48,153 bases of DNA from Ruminococcus sp. UBA1409 (GTDB lineage Bacteria; Bacillota; Clostridia; Oscillospirales; Ruminococcaceae), in assembly GCA_002305045.1 (NCBI GenBank), contig DBPX01000013.1:24692-72844 (forward strand). Direction: 5' to 3'. The position numbers were made by a program, and so were the translations under genes. The notes under the pieces are model-generated. The model saw nothing but the letters and a program-made list of their open reading frames with translations, made no database searches and was not told the origin of the DNA. The stretch's first letter is position 1; every line of letters begins with the position of its first letter. This document shows, one piece after another, positions 7,978 to 17,224 of the stretch.

Positions 7978-8577
7978 TCAGTAGATGATATGCCTTATCT
8001 CGTTAAGGTCGATGATATTGGTGTTTAAGCCCTTCTTTTTTGCATACCTTATGGTCATGCCGGTGCCGCTCTTGTAGTCTCTGACCACGCCGATAAGCTT
8101 GCTGGAATGGTCGACCATCTCCCTGTTCCGCTTCTGATAGCAGGAGCTGGAGTATTTTTCGGAGATGAAAATCAGCCTGTCGCAGGCTCTGGTGACATTT
8201 CCGTACTCAAAGAGGTCCCTGTCGTGAAAATGCTTTACCTCCCCACGGTAGGGGGACATTCCTATCAGCTTGATGTTGGGATACTGCTCCTTCAGACTGA
8301 ATATAAGCATACCGTACCAAAGGTCTGCTCCCTTGGCAAGACCTGTTATGAAGGTATCGTAGCCCTCTACTGTTATGGCGTCCAGAATCTGAACGAGCAT
8401 CATGCTTTTAAGAGCGTCACGGCTCGCCCTGTCGGGAAGCTGGAGCTTCTCGTGACGGTGACCGGTGAAGCACGCCGTCCTCGAGATATCGACCTTTAAA
8501 GGCTCCTCCTCAAGGGTTTTTGTTTCTACATCCCACGGAGACGGTCTTGGAGTAATCGGGGGCGGGGGGAAGAGCAT
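7978..8577 (-). CDS. SLOG-family protein (DUF1273/YpsA-like)
   Basis: About 199 residues with a Rossmann-like SLOG fold: TACFTGHRHEKL at the first strand, FITGLAKGADLW for the nucleotide-binding loop, and RNREMVDHSSKLIGV near the end. SLOG proteins are thought to bind nucleotides or nucleotide-derived signals. YpsA in Bacillus affects cell division, but the function here cannot be assigned. ATG at 8577 is preferred over the GTG at 8586 because GAGG lies 8 bases upstream of it. Divergent from alr. Confidence 0.75.
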   Translation of the reverse strand: MLFPPPPITPRPSPWDVETKTLEEEPLKVDISRTACFTGHRHEKLQLPDRASRDALKSMMLVQILDAITVEGYDTFITGLAKGADLWYGMLIFSLKEQYPNIKLIGMSPYRGEVKHFHDRDLFEYGNVTRACDRLIFISEKYSSSCYQKRNREMVDHSSKLIGVVRDYKSGTGMTIRYAKKKGLNTNIIDLNEIRHIIY

Positions 8578-8640
8578 ATTTAACACCTCGCATTATTTTA
8601 TTGCGGCAAAACCGCTCTGACAGATACAGTCATTACACAA

Positions 8641-8669
8641 ATAATAGCATATAATCGCCGTCAATGCAA
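8641..8669 (-). promoter_or_regulatory. Promoter of the SLOG gene
   Basis: Minus strand: TTGCAT (8664-8669), 17-bp spacer, TATTAT (8641-8646). It would start transcription about 60 bp before the SLOG ATG. Its -35 region falls inside the inverted repeat at 8659-8680. Confidence 0.55.
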
Positions 8670-8680
8670 GCGTATTGACG
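8659..8680. repeat. Inverted repeat between divergent SLOG gene and alr
   Basis: CGTCAAT - 8 bp - ATTGACG, a perfect 7-bp dyad spanning two helical turns. It covers the -35 of the SLOG promoter and lies just downstream of a plus-strand TATAAT at 8650-8655. Size and position suit an operator for a dimeric regulator, or a fortuitous pair of TTGACG-like boxes. Confidence 0.4.
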
Positions 8681-8713
8681 ATTAATCTTTGTTTTTTTAA
8701 AGGAGACCCCAAA

Positions 8714-9877
8714 ATGCCTTACAGCGAGCTTCATTTCAAAAGGGCGTGGGCGGAGATAAGCCTTGACCGCCTCAAGAAAAACGCCCTTTACTGCCTCAGC
8801 CTTTTACCGCCCTCCTGCCAGCCGATGTATGTCGTCAAGGCGAACGCCTACGGTCACGGAGCGGTTAAAACGGCGGAGCTTCTATCCGGGGAGCTTAACG
8901 CAGGCTGGTTCGCAGTTTCCAGCCTCGACGAGGCGGCGGAGCTTCGTCATGCCAAGATTCCCGGCGAGATTCTGATTCTGGGCTACACTCCACCTCAGTA
9001 CGCCGGGGAGCTTATAAGCTGCGGAGTCGTTCAGGCTGTAACAGACCTTGAGTACGCAAAGGCTCTTTCCTGCGAGGCGATAAAAGCGGGAGGCAGAATA
9101 AGGGTCCACACGGCGATAGACACCGGGATGACAAGAATAGGTCTTGGCTCCGGCGGCTCCTGCGGCAGGGCGGTTAAGGAGGCGTACAGCATCTCCTCGC
9201 TTCCCGGGCTTCTAGCCGAGGGGATTTTTTCCCATCTTTCCTCGGCGGACGGCGCAGGCGAGTCAGACAGGGAGTTCACCGCCTCCCAGATAAAAAGCTT
9301 CCTTCAAATAAAGAAGGAGCTTGCCAGGCTTGGCTTTGTGCCAAGGTATTCGCATATACTTAACTCGGCGGGGGCGTATATACAGCCGGGAGAGGTCAGC
9401 TCGTTTGCAAGATTCGGGATAATGCTCTACGGAATCTCGCCCAGCCCGGACATCTGCCTTGACGGTAAAATAGAGCCTGTCATGGAGCTAAAGGCGCTCG
9501 TGGCGCAGGTCAAGGAGGTCCCCGGGGGAGTCCCCGTGAGCTACGGAAGGAGCTATGTCACCGGCGGCAGGACCAGGATAGCCACCGTGACGGTAGGCTA
9601 CGGCGACGGCTACCCCAGGCTCCTTTCAAACAGGGGCAGGGTGCTCATAAGGGGAAAAAGCGCTCCCATCATAGGAAGGGTATGCATGGACCAGCTTATG
9701 GTAGACGCTTCCGGCATCGACGGCGTGACTGCGGGCGACACCGTAACCCTTATCGGCAGGGACGGCGGCGAGTGCATAAGCGCATGGGAGCTTGCAGGCA
9801 GCTGCTCGATGATAGCCTATGAGATAGTCTGCGCCGTGGCGGAGAGGGTCCCCAGGGTTTATATCCGGGAAAAATAG
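8714..9877 (+). CDS. alr: Alanine racemase
   Basis: PLP enzyme interconverting L- and D-alanine for peptidoglycan synthesis. The PLP lysine is Lys42 in MYVVKANAYGHG. The second catalytic residue is the Tyr of VSYGRSY near residue 277, and GDGYPRLLSNRG and GRVCMDQLMVD follow as in the family. The 387 residues match the usual length. The ATG at 8714 has AAAGGAG 8 bases upstream; the frame is open further upstream without a good site. Single gene, divergent from the SLOG protein. Confidence 0.97.
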   Translation: MPYSELHFKRAWAEISLDRLKKNALYCLSLLPPSCQPMYVVKANAYGHGAVKTAELLSGELNAGWFAVSSLDEAAELRHAKIPGEILILGYTPPQYAGELISCGVVQAVTDLEYAKALSCEAIKAGGRIRVHTAIDTGMTRIGLGSGGSCGRAVKEAYSISSLPGLLAEGIFSHLSSADGAGESDREFTASQIKSFLQIKKELARLGFVPRYSHILNSAGAYIQPGEVSSFARFGIMLYGISPSPDICLDGKIEPVMELKALVAQVKEVPGGVPVSYGRSYVTGGRTRIATVTVGYGDGYPRLLSNRGRVLIRGKSAPIIGRVCMDQLMVDASGIDGVTAGDTVTLIGRDGGECISAWELAGSCSMIAYEIVCAVAERVPRVYIREK

Positions 9878-9939
9878 GACAAATCCCCTCTGACGGCGAA
9901 AAAAACGGCTTCGGAAAAGAAAAAATCGGCAAAAACCCC

Positions 9940-9967
9940 TTGATTTTTTTAAAAAGTGTGGTATACT
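9940..9967 (+). promoter_or_regulatory. Promoter of the rimP-nusA-infB operon
   Basis: TTGATT (9940-9945), 16-bp spacer, TATACT (9962-9967). It is the only good promoter ahead of the closely spaced rimP to gltX run and leaves a leader of about 110 nt. Confidence 0.65.
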
Positions 9968-9991
9968 GTAATTAATATTTTAGAAGAAAGG

Positions 9992-10021
9992 CTGGAATTT
10001 GAAATTCCGGTCTTTTGTTTT
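9992..10021 (+). terminator. Possible attenuator in the rimP leader
   Basis: CTGGAATTT (9992-10000) pairs with AAATTCCGG (10002-10010) and is followed by the T-rich TCTTTTGTTTT. This has the form of an intrinsic terminator between promoter and rimP. Premature termination acting on the nusA operon would be a sensible feedback, since NusA modulates termination, but this is inference. Confidence 0.4.
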
Positions 10022-10084
10022 GAATCGCAGCCTGATTATAACGGGGCTGCTTGACCTTTAGAAAAAGGAAAGGAAGGGTAACTG

Positions 10085-10591
10085 ATGGCTGAAAACGTAA
10101 CCGCCGCAAAGGTTGCGGCTCTTGCCAAGCCCATATGCGACAGGCTGGGGCTTTCCATATGGGATGTGCGCTACGAAAAGGAGGGCGCAACCTGGTATCT
10201 CAGGGTGCTTATCGACAAGGAGGGCGGAGTCGGAATCGAGGACTGCGAGGCTCTGCACCGTCCGCTGGGCAAGCTTCTTGACGAGAAGGACATTATCCTT
10301 CGCTCCTATGTTCTCGAGGTCTCGTCTCCCGGTCTTGGCAGGGAGCTAAGGCGTCCTGAGCATTTCGAGGCCTGCATAGGCAAAAAGGTCAGGGTAAAGT
10401 TTTTCCGTCTCACCGAGGGCGTTAAGGAGGTTGTAGGACCTCTTGTCGCCTACGACAAGTTCGGCATCATCGTCGAGACAAAGATACCCGCCAGGCTAAG
10501 ACCCTTCCCCTGGGCTATAGACGGGAAGCATATTTCCTCTGTCCGGCTTGCGGACGATGAGGACCTCTTTAAAGAGGCAGACGGGGACTAA
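10085..10591 (+). CDS. rimP: Ribosome maturation factor RimP
   Basis: Factor for late 30S assembly. N-terminal domain (residues 1-90) with LGLSIWDVRYEKEG, LRVLIDKEGGVGIEDCEALHRPL and the conserved YVLEVSSPGLGRELRR. The C-terminal SH3-like domain follows. The 168 residues are typical. First gene of the operon, 38 bp before nusA, as in most Firmicutes. Confidence 0.95.
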   Translation: MAENVTAAKVAALAKPICDRLGLSIWDVRYEKEGATWYLRVLIDKEGGVGIEDCEALHRPLGKLLDEKDIILRSYVLEVSSPGLGRELRRPEHFEACIGKKVRVKFFRLTEGVKEVVGPLVAYDKFGIIVETKIPARLRPFPWAIDGKHISSVRLADDEDLFKEADGD

Positions 10592-10629
10592 TTAAGAGAT
10601 TTAATATAGAAAGGAATGGTTTAAGGATT

Positions 10630-11784
10630 ATGAACACGGTCAACAAGGATTTCTTCGAGGGTCTAAAGGGTCTTGAGCTTGCCAGCGGGATAGAGCTTCC
10701 TGTTCTGATAGAGAAAATCAAGCAGGGGGTCTTAAAGGCTGTAAAGAGGGACTATCCCGACACTCAGAGCGTCAGGATTGACATCGACCCGGACAGCTGC
10801 GAGTTCGGGATGTGCCTTATCAAGACGGTTGTCGAGGGCGAGCCGGAGGACCCTGCAAACGAGATATCCTTAGATGAGGCGAGGGCGATAGATAAGGACT
10901 GCGTGGTAGGAGGAGTCTGCGAGATTCCGCTGTCTCCGGCGAAGTTCGGAAGAGTCGCCGCCTCCAGCGCAAAGCAGTCCATAAGGTCGGACCTTAGGCA
11001 GTTTGAAAGAGACAGGCTTGTCGCACAGTATAAGGACAAGGAGCACGAGATTGTCTCAGCCACCGTCCAGAAGGTGGAGCCGGGCACGGGGAACGCCATC
11101 CTTCTTATCGACAAGGACGAGATCTACTTCCCGAGGGGAGAGCAGCTTCCCGGCGAGGAGCTAAAAGCCGGAGATATAATAAGGGTGTATGTAGTCGGAG
11201 TAGTAAATCCCGACAAAAAGCCCTCCGTCAAGGTGTCAAGGACTCACAGGGACTTTGTAAGAAGGCTGTTTGAGCTTGAGGTCCCCGAGATTTACGACGG
11301 CACCGTCGAGATAAAGGGGATATCAAGAGAGCCCGGCGCCAGAAGCAAGGTTGCCGTTTTGAGCCACAACCCAGATGTCGATGCGCTAGGAGCCTGCATA
11401 GGTCCAAAGCGCTCGAGAATCAACGCAATAGCCTCCCAGATAGGGGGAGAGAAGATAGACCTCATTCTTTACAGCGAGGACGACGCCGAGTTCATAGCCT
11501 CCGCTCTTTCCCCTGCTGAGGTAAGGTCGGTCGAGCTTGCCAAGGACGGCACAAAGTACGCTAAAATCATCGTTCCGCCGAATCAGCTCTCGCTTGCCAT
11601 AGGCAACAAGGGACAGAACGCCAAGCTTGCCGCAAGGCTCACCGGCTATAAAATAGATATCACCACCACCGCCGCAGCAGAGGCTGAGGCTAAGGAAGCG
11701 GGCGAAGCGGACAAAGCCGGCGAGGCTGACGAAGCCGAGACTCCAAAGGCTCAGCCGGAGGAGGTGCCGGTAGATGGCGATTAG
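10630..11784 (+). CDS. nusA: Transcription termination/antitermination protein NusA
   Basis: RNA-polymerase-binding elongation factor. N-terminal polymerase-binding domain (about residues 1-130), S1 domain (about 135-200), and two KH domains (about 230-345) with the signature region around VDALGACIGPKRSRINAI and ending PPNQLSLAIGNKGQNAKLAARLTG. The tail is Ala/Glu/Lys-rich. The 384 residues match Gram-positive NusA, which lacks the acidic repeats of E. coli. Overlaps rnpM by 11 bp. Confidence 0.97.
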   Translation: MNTVNKDFFEGLKGLELASGIELPVLIEKIKQGVLKAVKRDYPDTQSVRIDIDPDSCEFGMCLIKTVVEGEPEDPANEISLDEARAIDKDCVVGGVCEIPLSPAKFGRVAASSAKQSIRSDLRQFERDRLVAQYKDKEHEIVSATVQKVEPGTGNAILLIDKDEIYFPRGEQLPGEELKAGDIIRVYVVGVVNPDKKPSVKVSRTHRDFVRRLFELEVPEIYDGTVEIKGISREPGARSKVAVLSHNPDVDALGACIGPKRSRINAIASQIGGEKIDLILYSEDDAEFIASALSPAEVRSVELAKDGTKYAKIIVPPNQLSLAIGNKGQNAKLAARLTGYKIDITTTAAAEAEAKEAGEADKAGEADEAETPKAQPEEVPVDGD

Positions 11785-12064
11785 AAAGAAGCTTCCCGTG
11801 AGGACCTGTCTTGGCTGTCAGCAGCCTAAGGAGAAGCGCTCTCTTATAAGAATAGTCAGGACCCCGGAGGGCGAGATACTTATAGATCCGACAGGGAAAA
11901 AGTCCGGCAGGGGAGCCTATATCTGCCCCGACTCGGACTGTCTTAAAAGGGCTAAAAAGGCGGGAAGGCTGGAGCGCGCCTTCGGAGCTCCCGTCCCGGA
12001 CGAGATTTATGAAAGCCTTAGTATGAGTCTCAGGGAGGAAAGCGATGCCAAAAGCCTCGATTAA
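11774..12064 (+). CDS. rnpM: YlxR/RnpM family RNA-binding protein
   Basis: A 96-residue DUF448 protein with the hallmark run RTCLGCQQPKEKRSLIRIVR, then GKKSGRGAYICPDSDCLKRAKK. In Bacillus and Clostridioides this protein binds RNase P RNA and dampens its activity, hence the name RnpM; older annotations say YlxR. It starts within the nusA 3' end behind GGAGGAGGTG, so it is translationally coupled. Confidence 0.92.
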   Translation: MAIRKKLPVRTCLGCQQPKEKRSLIRIVRTPEGEILIDPTGKKSGRGAYICPDSDCLKRAKKAGRLERAFGAPVPDEIYESLSMSLREESDAKSLD

Positions 12065-12368
12065 AGGAAGCCTAACCGTCTGCATGAGGGCGGGAAGGCT
12101 AAGGCTGGGAATGGACGAGGTGAAATCCGCCGTGAGACAGAAAACGGTATATGGAGTCATAACCGCCTCGGACATATCAAAAAAGTCCCTCAAGGAGATA
12201 GCGTACTGCTGCGGCAGGGAGGATGTCCCGCTTTACTCCGCCCAGATGACCGCCGACGAGATAGGTGCGGCTCTTGGAAAGGTGTACGCCGTCATCGGCG
12301 TGGCGGACAGGGGCTTTATGGGCAGCATGGAAAAGTCGCTCGAAAAGATTAACTACAGCAAGGAGTAA
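12045..12368 (+). CDS. L7Ae-family ribosomal/kink-turn protein (YlxQ-like)
   Basis: A 107-residue protein of the L7Ae/L30e/S12e/Gadd45 family. Features are AGRLRLGMDEVKSAV at the N-terminus, GVITASDISKKSLKEIAYCC in the centre and VPLYSAQMTADEIGAALGK, the K-turn-contacting region. Its Bacillus relative YlxQ binds kink-turn RNA. It overlaps the rnpM end by 20 bp and has GGGAGGAAAG before its ATG. Confidence 0.9.
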   Translation: MPKASIKGSLTVCMRAGRLRLGMDEVKSAVRQKTVYGVITASDISKKSLKEIAYCCGREDVPLYSAQMTADEIGAALGKVYAVIGVADRGFMGSMEKSLEKINYSKE

Positions 12369-12374
12369 ATGCCT

Positions 12375-14933
12375 ATGATTACAAAATACAAACTCACCAC
12401 ACTGGCAAGGGATTTAAAGCTCTCCAGCGGGGAGGTCATAGAGTGCCTTTCGCATAGGTTCGGAGCAAAGAAGTCCTCTGCGGTGCTTACGCCGGAGGAG
12501 GTAAACTATGTGCTTGAGTTTTACACCCAGAAGAATCAGGTGGAGAGCTTCGAGGGCTATTTTGCCTACAGACCGGCAAGAAAGCCAAAGACAGAGGCTC
12601 CCAAGAGGTCAGAGCCTAAGCCTAAGCCGGAACCTAAGCCTGAGGTAAAGGCAGAGCCAAAGCCTGAGGTCAAGCCTGAGCCTAAGCCGGAGGTCAAGCC
12701 TGAGCCTAAGCCGGAGGTCAAGGCAGAGTCTAAGCCGGAGGTCAAGCCTGAGCCTAAGCCGGAGGTCAAGGCAGAGTCTAAGCCTGAGGTCAAGCCGGAG
12801 CCTAAGCCTGAGCCTAAGCCTGCTCCCAGGCAGGAGTCAAGGCCTGAGCCTAAGCCCCGCCGTGAGGAGAAAAAGCGTCCCGCTAAGAAGCAGGACAGGG
12901 GCGAGAGGGTGCAGCTTGTCGCAAGCTCGGTTTCCGGCTCGAGCTACAGCTCTCCCGAGAAGCAAAGAATCGTCGACACCAGGGGAAGCTATGTCGATAT
13001 AGACAGGTATAACGACAGGTACGACAACCTAGCCGACACTAAAAACCGTGCGGGTGACAACTACCAGAAGAAGCAGAAGCTTGTCCAGAAGTCCAAGCAG
13101 AAGAAGAAGGAGAAGCTCTCCACCAAGCGGGAGACCGAGGCTGAGAAGCTTCGCCGTCTCGAGCTTGAAAGGGCAAGGAAGCAGCAGCTAAAGGTGCTTA
13201 TCCCGGACGAGATAGTAGTCTCAGAGCTTGCGACCAGGCTCAAGGCGACCGTCACCGAGGTTATAAAGAAGCTTATGGGTCTTGGAGTCATGGCGAGCCA
13301 GAACGAGACTATTGACTTCGACACCGCAGCCCTTGTCGCAGAGGAGCTTGGAGCGAGGGTCGAAAGGGAGATTGTCGTCACCATAGAGCAAAGGCTGATA
13401 GCCGAGACCGAGGATAAGGAGGAGGAGCTAGAGCCCAGAAGCCCGGTTGTCGTGGTTATGGGTCATGTCGACCACGGAAAGACCTCCCTTCTTGACAGGA
13501 TAAGAAACGCCCATGTCACCGACACCGAGGCAGGAGGAATCACCCAGCACATAGGCGCCTACAGGGTGAGCATAAACGACAGGGAGATAACCTTCCTTGA
13601 CACTCCCGGACACGAGGCGTTCACAGCCATGAGGCTAAGAGGAGCCATGGTCACCGATATAGCCATACTCGTAGTAGCGGCGGACGACGGCATCATGCCC
13701 CAGACCGTCGAGGCTATAAATCACGCAAAGGCAGCCGGAGTCTCGATAATCGTCGCCATAAACAAGATGGATAAGGAGGGCGCAAGCCCCGACAGGATAA
13801 TGCAGCAGCTGACCGAGCACGAGCTTGTCCCCGAGGAGTGGGGAGGAGATGTTATCTGCGTTCCCGTCTCCGCAAAGACCGGAATGGGAATTGACGACCT
13901 GCTTGAAAATGTCCTTCTCACCGCAGATATGCTCGAGCTTAAGGCAAATCCCAACCGCTTTGCTAAAGGCTCTATAATCGAGGCAAGGCTTGACAGGGGA
14001 AGAGGACCTGTCGCAACCGTCTTGGTCCAGAACGGAACCCTTAGACTGGGCGATGTCATAATTGCGGGAACGGCCGTCGGAAGAGTCAGGACGATGACAG
14101 ACGACAAGGGAAGAAGCGCCGTCGAGGCGGGACCCTCCATCCCGATGGAGATAACCGGCCTTACCGAGGTGCCCTCTGCGGGAGATATCTTTAACGCCGT
14201 TGCGGACGAGAAGCTGGCAAGAGAGCTTGTCGAGCAGCGCAAGCAGGAGGCAAAGGAGGAGCAGTTCAGGCAGTACCAGAAGGTAACGCTTGACAATCTG
14301 TTCAGCCAGATATCCCAGGGCGAGATGAAGGAGCTTCCCATTATAGTAAAGGCGGATGTCCAAGGCTCGGTGGAGGCTGTAAGGCAGTCTCTGGAGAAGA
14401 TATCCAACGACGAGGTCAGGGTAAAGGTCATTCACGGCGGAGTCGGAGCAATCTCTGAGTCTGATGTCATGCTGGCTGGCGCCTCCAACGCCATAATAGT
14501 CGGCTTCAATGTAAGACCCGACCCTGTCGCCAAGGAGAGCGCAGAGCGTGACGGAGTCGACATAAGAACTTACCGTGTCATCTACGACGCCATCGAGGAG
14601 ATAGAGGACGCCATGAAGGGTATGCTTGCTCCCAAGATAGTAGAAAACGACACCGCAAGGGTTGAGGTAAGGCAGGTCTACAAGATAACAGGAGTAGGCT
14701 CTGTCGCCGGCTGCTATGTCATAAGCGGCAAGATTTCAAGAAACGACTTTGTAAGGGTCGTCAGGGACGGCATAGTCATGGCGGAGGATAAGATGTCAAG
14801 CCTCAAGAGGTTTAAGGACAACGCAAGAGAGGTAGCGGCAGGCTTTGAGTGCGGAATCACCTTAGAGAGATTCAACGACTTCAAGGAGGGCGACATCTTC
14901 GAGGCATACGAGCAGATAGAGACCGAGGCGTAG
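12375..14933 (+). CDS. infB: Translation initiation factor IF-2
   Basis: GTPase that places initiator tRNA on the 30S subunit and promotes subunit joining. It has an N-terminal IF2N module (residues 1-50), a low-complexity linker (about 75-160) made of repeated [12 protein letters not shown] units, a second IF2N near 275-330, then the G domain with GHVDHGKTS (about 363-371), DTPGHE and NKMD. Domains II-IV follow, including [22 protein letters not shown] at 12375 lies 9 bases after AGGAG; an ATG two codons earlier (12369) is only 3 bases after it, so the start is uncertain by two residues. Confidence 0.97.
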   Translation: MITKYKLTTLARDLKLSSGEVIECLSHRFGAKKSSAVLTPEEVNYVLEFYTQKNQVESFEGYFAYRPARKPKTEAPKRSEPKPKPEPKPEVKAEPKPEVKPEPKPEVKPEPKPEVKAESKPEVKPEPKPEVKAESKPEVKPEPKPEPKPAPRQESRPEPKPRREEKKRPAKKQDRGERVQLVASSVSGSSYSSPEKQRIVDTRGSYVDIDRYNDRYDNLADTKNRAGDNYQKKQKLVQKSKQKKKEKLSTKRETEAEKLRRLELERARKQQLKVLIPDEIVVSELATRLKATVTEVIKKLMGLGVMASQNETIDFDTAALVAEELGARVEREIVVTIEQRLIAETEDKEEELEPRSPVVVVMGHVDHGKTSLLDRIRNAHVTDTEAGGITQHIGAYRVSINDREITFLDTPGHEAFTAMRLRGAMVTDIAILVVAADDGIMPQTVEAINHAKAAGVSIIVAINKMDKEGASPDRIMQQLTEHELVPEEWGGDVICVPVSAKTGMGIDDLLENVLLTADMLELKANPNRFAKGSIIEARLDRGRGPVATVLVQNGTLRLGDVIIAGTAVGRVRTMTDDKGRSAVEAGPSIPMEITGLTEVPSAGDIFNAVADEKLARELVEQRKQEAKEEQFRQYQKVTLDNLFSQISQGEMKELPIIVKADVQGSVEAVRQSLEKISNDEVRVKVIHGGVGAISESDVMLAGASNAIIVGFNVRPDPVAKESAERDGVDIRTYRVIYDAIEEIEDAMKGMLAPKIVENDTARVEVRQVYKITGVGSVAGCYVISGKISRNDFVRVVRDGIVMAEDKMSSLKRFKDNAREVAAGFECGITLERFNDFKEGDIFEAYEQIETEA
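12610..12850 (+). repeat. Low-complexity repeats coding the IF-2 linker
   Basis: Imperfect in-frame tandem units built on AAGCCTGAGGTC / AAGCCGGAGGTC, encoding [12 protein letters not shown] and AESKPE blocks. The blocks alternate in a higher-order pattern ([16 protein letters not shown] occurs twice). Such a tract is prone to slippage, so its length probably varies between strains. Confidence 0.85.
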
Positions 14934-15001
14934 CCCTCCCCCTGCCGGGAGGATATTAACGGTCACGACCCGGCTTGCTTGCCGCTGCGAAAGGAGTTTA
15001 T

Positions 15002-15403
15002 ATGGCAGATTACAAATCGGGACGGCTGGCGTCCGATATAACAAGAATAATAAGCGGTATGCTCCCAAGGCTTAAGGACCCGAGAATCAAGGATAGGCTT
15101 CTCACCGTCGTTAGGGTGGAGCTTACAAGAGACAGGTCGGTTGCAAGGATATACCTTTCCAGCCTCAACGGAATCGGCGAGGCCAGGGAGGCGGTAAAGG
15201 GTCTTGAGAGCGCACAGGGGCTTATAAAAAGGGAGATATCCGGGGTCCTAGGAATCAAAAAGGCGCCGGAGCTGAGATTCATAGCAGACGATTCAAGCGA
15301 GTATTCCGCCAGGATATCAAGGATGCTAAAGGAGCTTAATCTTCCCGGCGAGGATACTGTAGACCCCGAGCCGGACTCTGATACGGAGGAGCAGGATGCT
15401 TGA
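15002..15403 (+). CDS. rbfA: 30S ribosome-binding factor RbfA
   Basis: KH-like fold protein needed for 16S rRNA 5'-end maturation and cold adaptation. Family features are ASDITRIISGMLPRLKDPRI, LTVVRVELTRDRSVARIYLSSL and KAPELRFIADDSSEYSARI. The ATG at 15002 has AAAGGAG 5 bases upstream; the frame opens earlier without a site. The C-terminus is acidic. Overlaps the DHH gene by 8 bp. Confidence 0.95.
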   Translation: MADYKSGRLASDITRIISGMLPRLKDPRIKDRLLTVVRVELTRDRSVARIYLSSLNGIGEAREAVKGLESAQGLIKREISGVLGIKKAPELRFIADDSSEYSARISRMLKELNLPGEDTVDPEPDSDTEEQDA

Positions 15404-16343
15404 TTTAAAAAAGCTGCACAAGATGCTCTTAGGGCTTTCAGGAGCAAGAATACTGACCCACAAAAGCCCGGACGGCGACTGCATAGGAGCGGGTCTTGCA
15501 CTTTGCTACTGGCTAAGAGCCAAGGGAATCCCCGCAAATCTTCTAAACAGCGACGGAATCCCCAACAGATACTCCTTTATCGCCGAGGGATACAGCCCTG
15601 TGGAGCTTCCCGGGGACTCGGCGTCAATAAGCGTCGACCTTGCCGACACCTCGCTTTTAGGAGACAGTCTTGAGGAGTACGCCGGGGATATCTATCTGTC
15701 CGTGGACCATCACGCCTCCAACAAGATGTTTGCAAAAAACAACTTTGTCGACGGCTCGATGAGCGCCGCCTGCCTCATAGTATACGAAATGCTTTCATCC
15801 GCCGGGGAGGAAATAGACAGCCTCGTGGCGTCATGCCTTTACACAGGAATCGCAACAGACACCGGCTGCTTCAGGTTTGAAAACACCACCCCGGAAGCGC
15901 ATACGGCGGCGGCAGGGCTTATGAGGCTGGGAGTCGACTACGCCGGGATAAACCGGCTGATGTTCGATGTCAGGTCAAAGGGCAGGCTTATTGCCGAGCA
16001 GAGGGTCATTTCCGGGATGGAGCTTTTCGGGGATGGCAGGATAGCCGTCATAACCGTCACCAACGGCATGATAGAGGAGCTTAACATAGACCGCACCGAG
16101 CTTGAGGGGCTTGCCTCTATACCTCTTTGCGTGGAGGGCGCAAGGGTTGGAATAACCCTAAAGCAGCTTGAGGGCGAGCATGAGGGCTACAAGGTCTCTA
16201 TAAGGACCATCGACATTGACGCCAGCCTGATTGCCTCCCGCTTCGGCGGAGGGGGACATATAAGGGCGGCAGGCTGTCAGATAGAAAAAAGTCGTGAGGA
16301 GGCTGTAAGGCTCCTTGTCAGGGAGGCGTCGGCGCTTCTATGA
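15396..16343 (+). CDS. nrnA: DHH/DHHA1 phosphoesterase, NrnA-like
   Basis: A 315-residue DHH-DHHA1 enzyme, probably a bifunctional oligoribonuclease and pAp phosphatase like B. subtilis NrnA. Metal-binding motifs are HKSPDGDCIGAGLAL (about 21-35), SVDLADTS, SVDHHASN (the DHH signature, about 106) and TGIATDTGCFRFENT. The DHHA1 end carries FGGGGHIRAAGCQI. Cyclic-dinucleotide phosphodiesterase activity occurs in close relatives and cannot be excluded. Lies between rbfA and truB as in other Firmicutes. Confidence 0.92.
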   Translation: MLDLKKLHKMLLGLSGARILTHKSPDGDCIGAGLALCYWLRAKGIPANLLNSDGIPNRYSFIAEGYSPVELPGDSASISVDLADTSLLGDSLEEYAGDIYLSVDHHASNKMFAKNNFVDGSMSAACLIVYEMLSSAGEEIDSLVASCLYTGIATDTGCFRFENTTPEAHTAAAGLMRLGVDYAGINRLMFDVRSKGRLIAEQRVISGMELFGDGRIAVITVTNGMIEELNIDRTELEGLASIPLCVEGARVGITLKQLEGEHEGYKVSIRTIDIDASLIASRFGGGGHIRAAGCQIEKSREEAVRLLVREASALL

Positions 16344-17224
16344 AATCGGGAGTCATCCTTGTAAACAAGCCCAGCGGCTACACCTCCTTTGACATCATAG
16401 CGATACTCCGTGGAGTCCTGAGGGAAAGAAGGCTGGGTCACGCCGGGACGCTCGACCCGATGGCGTCAGGAGTCCTTCCCGTGCTGGCGGGGACGGCTAC
16501 AAGGGCTATGGACCTTATTCCCGACAGCGACAAGGAGTATATCGCAGACTTTAAGCTGGGAGCCTCCTACGACACCCTCGACACAACCGGGAGGATAGCG
16601 GAGTCGGGCGGGAAAGAGCTCTCAGAGTCTGACATAAGGGCGGTGCTGCCAGAATTTACCGGCGAGATAAGCCAGCTTCCCCCGATGTACTCAGCGGTGT
16701 CGGTAAACGGCGTCAGACTGTATGAGTACGCAAGAAGGGGAGAGGCAGTTAAAAGGCAGGAAAGGCAAATAAGGGTATCAAGGCTGGAGCTTACCTTTTT
16801 TGATGAGGCGAGCCAGTCTGGAAGGCTTGAGATAAAATGCTCAAAGGGGACCTATATAAGAAGCCTTATCGACGATATAGCAAGGCGGGCAGGCTCCTTG
16901 GGAGCGATGTCCTCGCTTTTGAGGACGGTATCCCACGGCTTTAGGCTTTCTGAGTGCCTGGAGCTTGAAAAAATCAGGGAGCTTGGGTCTAGCGCATGGG
17001 ACAGCCTAATTCCCACCGACAGGCTTTTTGAGTGCTATCCTACGGTCAGCCTCGGCAAGGCTCAGGCCAGAATGTATAAAAACGGGGTGAGGCTCGACTC
17101 CGGGAGGGTGTCGGGAGCCGTCCCCGGCATACTAAGGGTATACAGCCCTGAGGACGGCTTTTTGGGGCTTTGCAGGGTGGAAAACGGCGAGCTTACGGTT
17201 TATAGGAATTTTTGGACGAGATGA
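16340..17224 (+). CDS. truB: tRNA pseudouridine(55) synthase
   Basis: Makes pseudouridine 55 in the T-loop of tRNAs. The catalytic Asp39 lies in HAGTLDPMASGVLPV; MYSAVSVNGVRLYEYAR and CSKGTYIRSLIDDIA are the other family motifs, and a C-terminal PUA-like region follows. The ATG overlaps the previous stop by 4 bp (ATGA). Confidence 0.96.
   Translation: MKSGVILVNKPSGYTSFDIIAILRGVLRERRLGHAGTLDPMASGVLPVLAGTATRAMDLIPDSDKEYIADFKLGASYDTLDTTGRIAESGGKELSESDIRAVLPEFTGEISQLPPMYSAVSVNGVRLYEYARRGEAVKRQERQIRVSRLELTFFDEASQSGRLEIKCSKGTYIRSLIDDIARRAGSLGAMSSLLRTVSHGFRLSECLELEKIRELGSSAWDSLIPTDRLFECYPTVSLGKAQARMYKNGVRLDSGRVSGAVPGILRVYSPEDGFLGLCRVENGELTVYRNFWTR

Noticed and set aside
12610..12850. Repeats that could suggest a CRISPR or minisatellite
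   Set aside because: The repeats are in frame, continuous and encode the low-complexity IF-2 linker; there are no spacers.
13635..14435. Long minus-strand frames within infB
   Set aside because: Antisense shadows of the IF-2 G domain region without start signals or family features.
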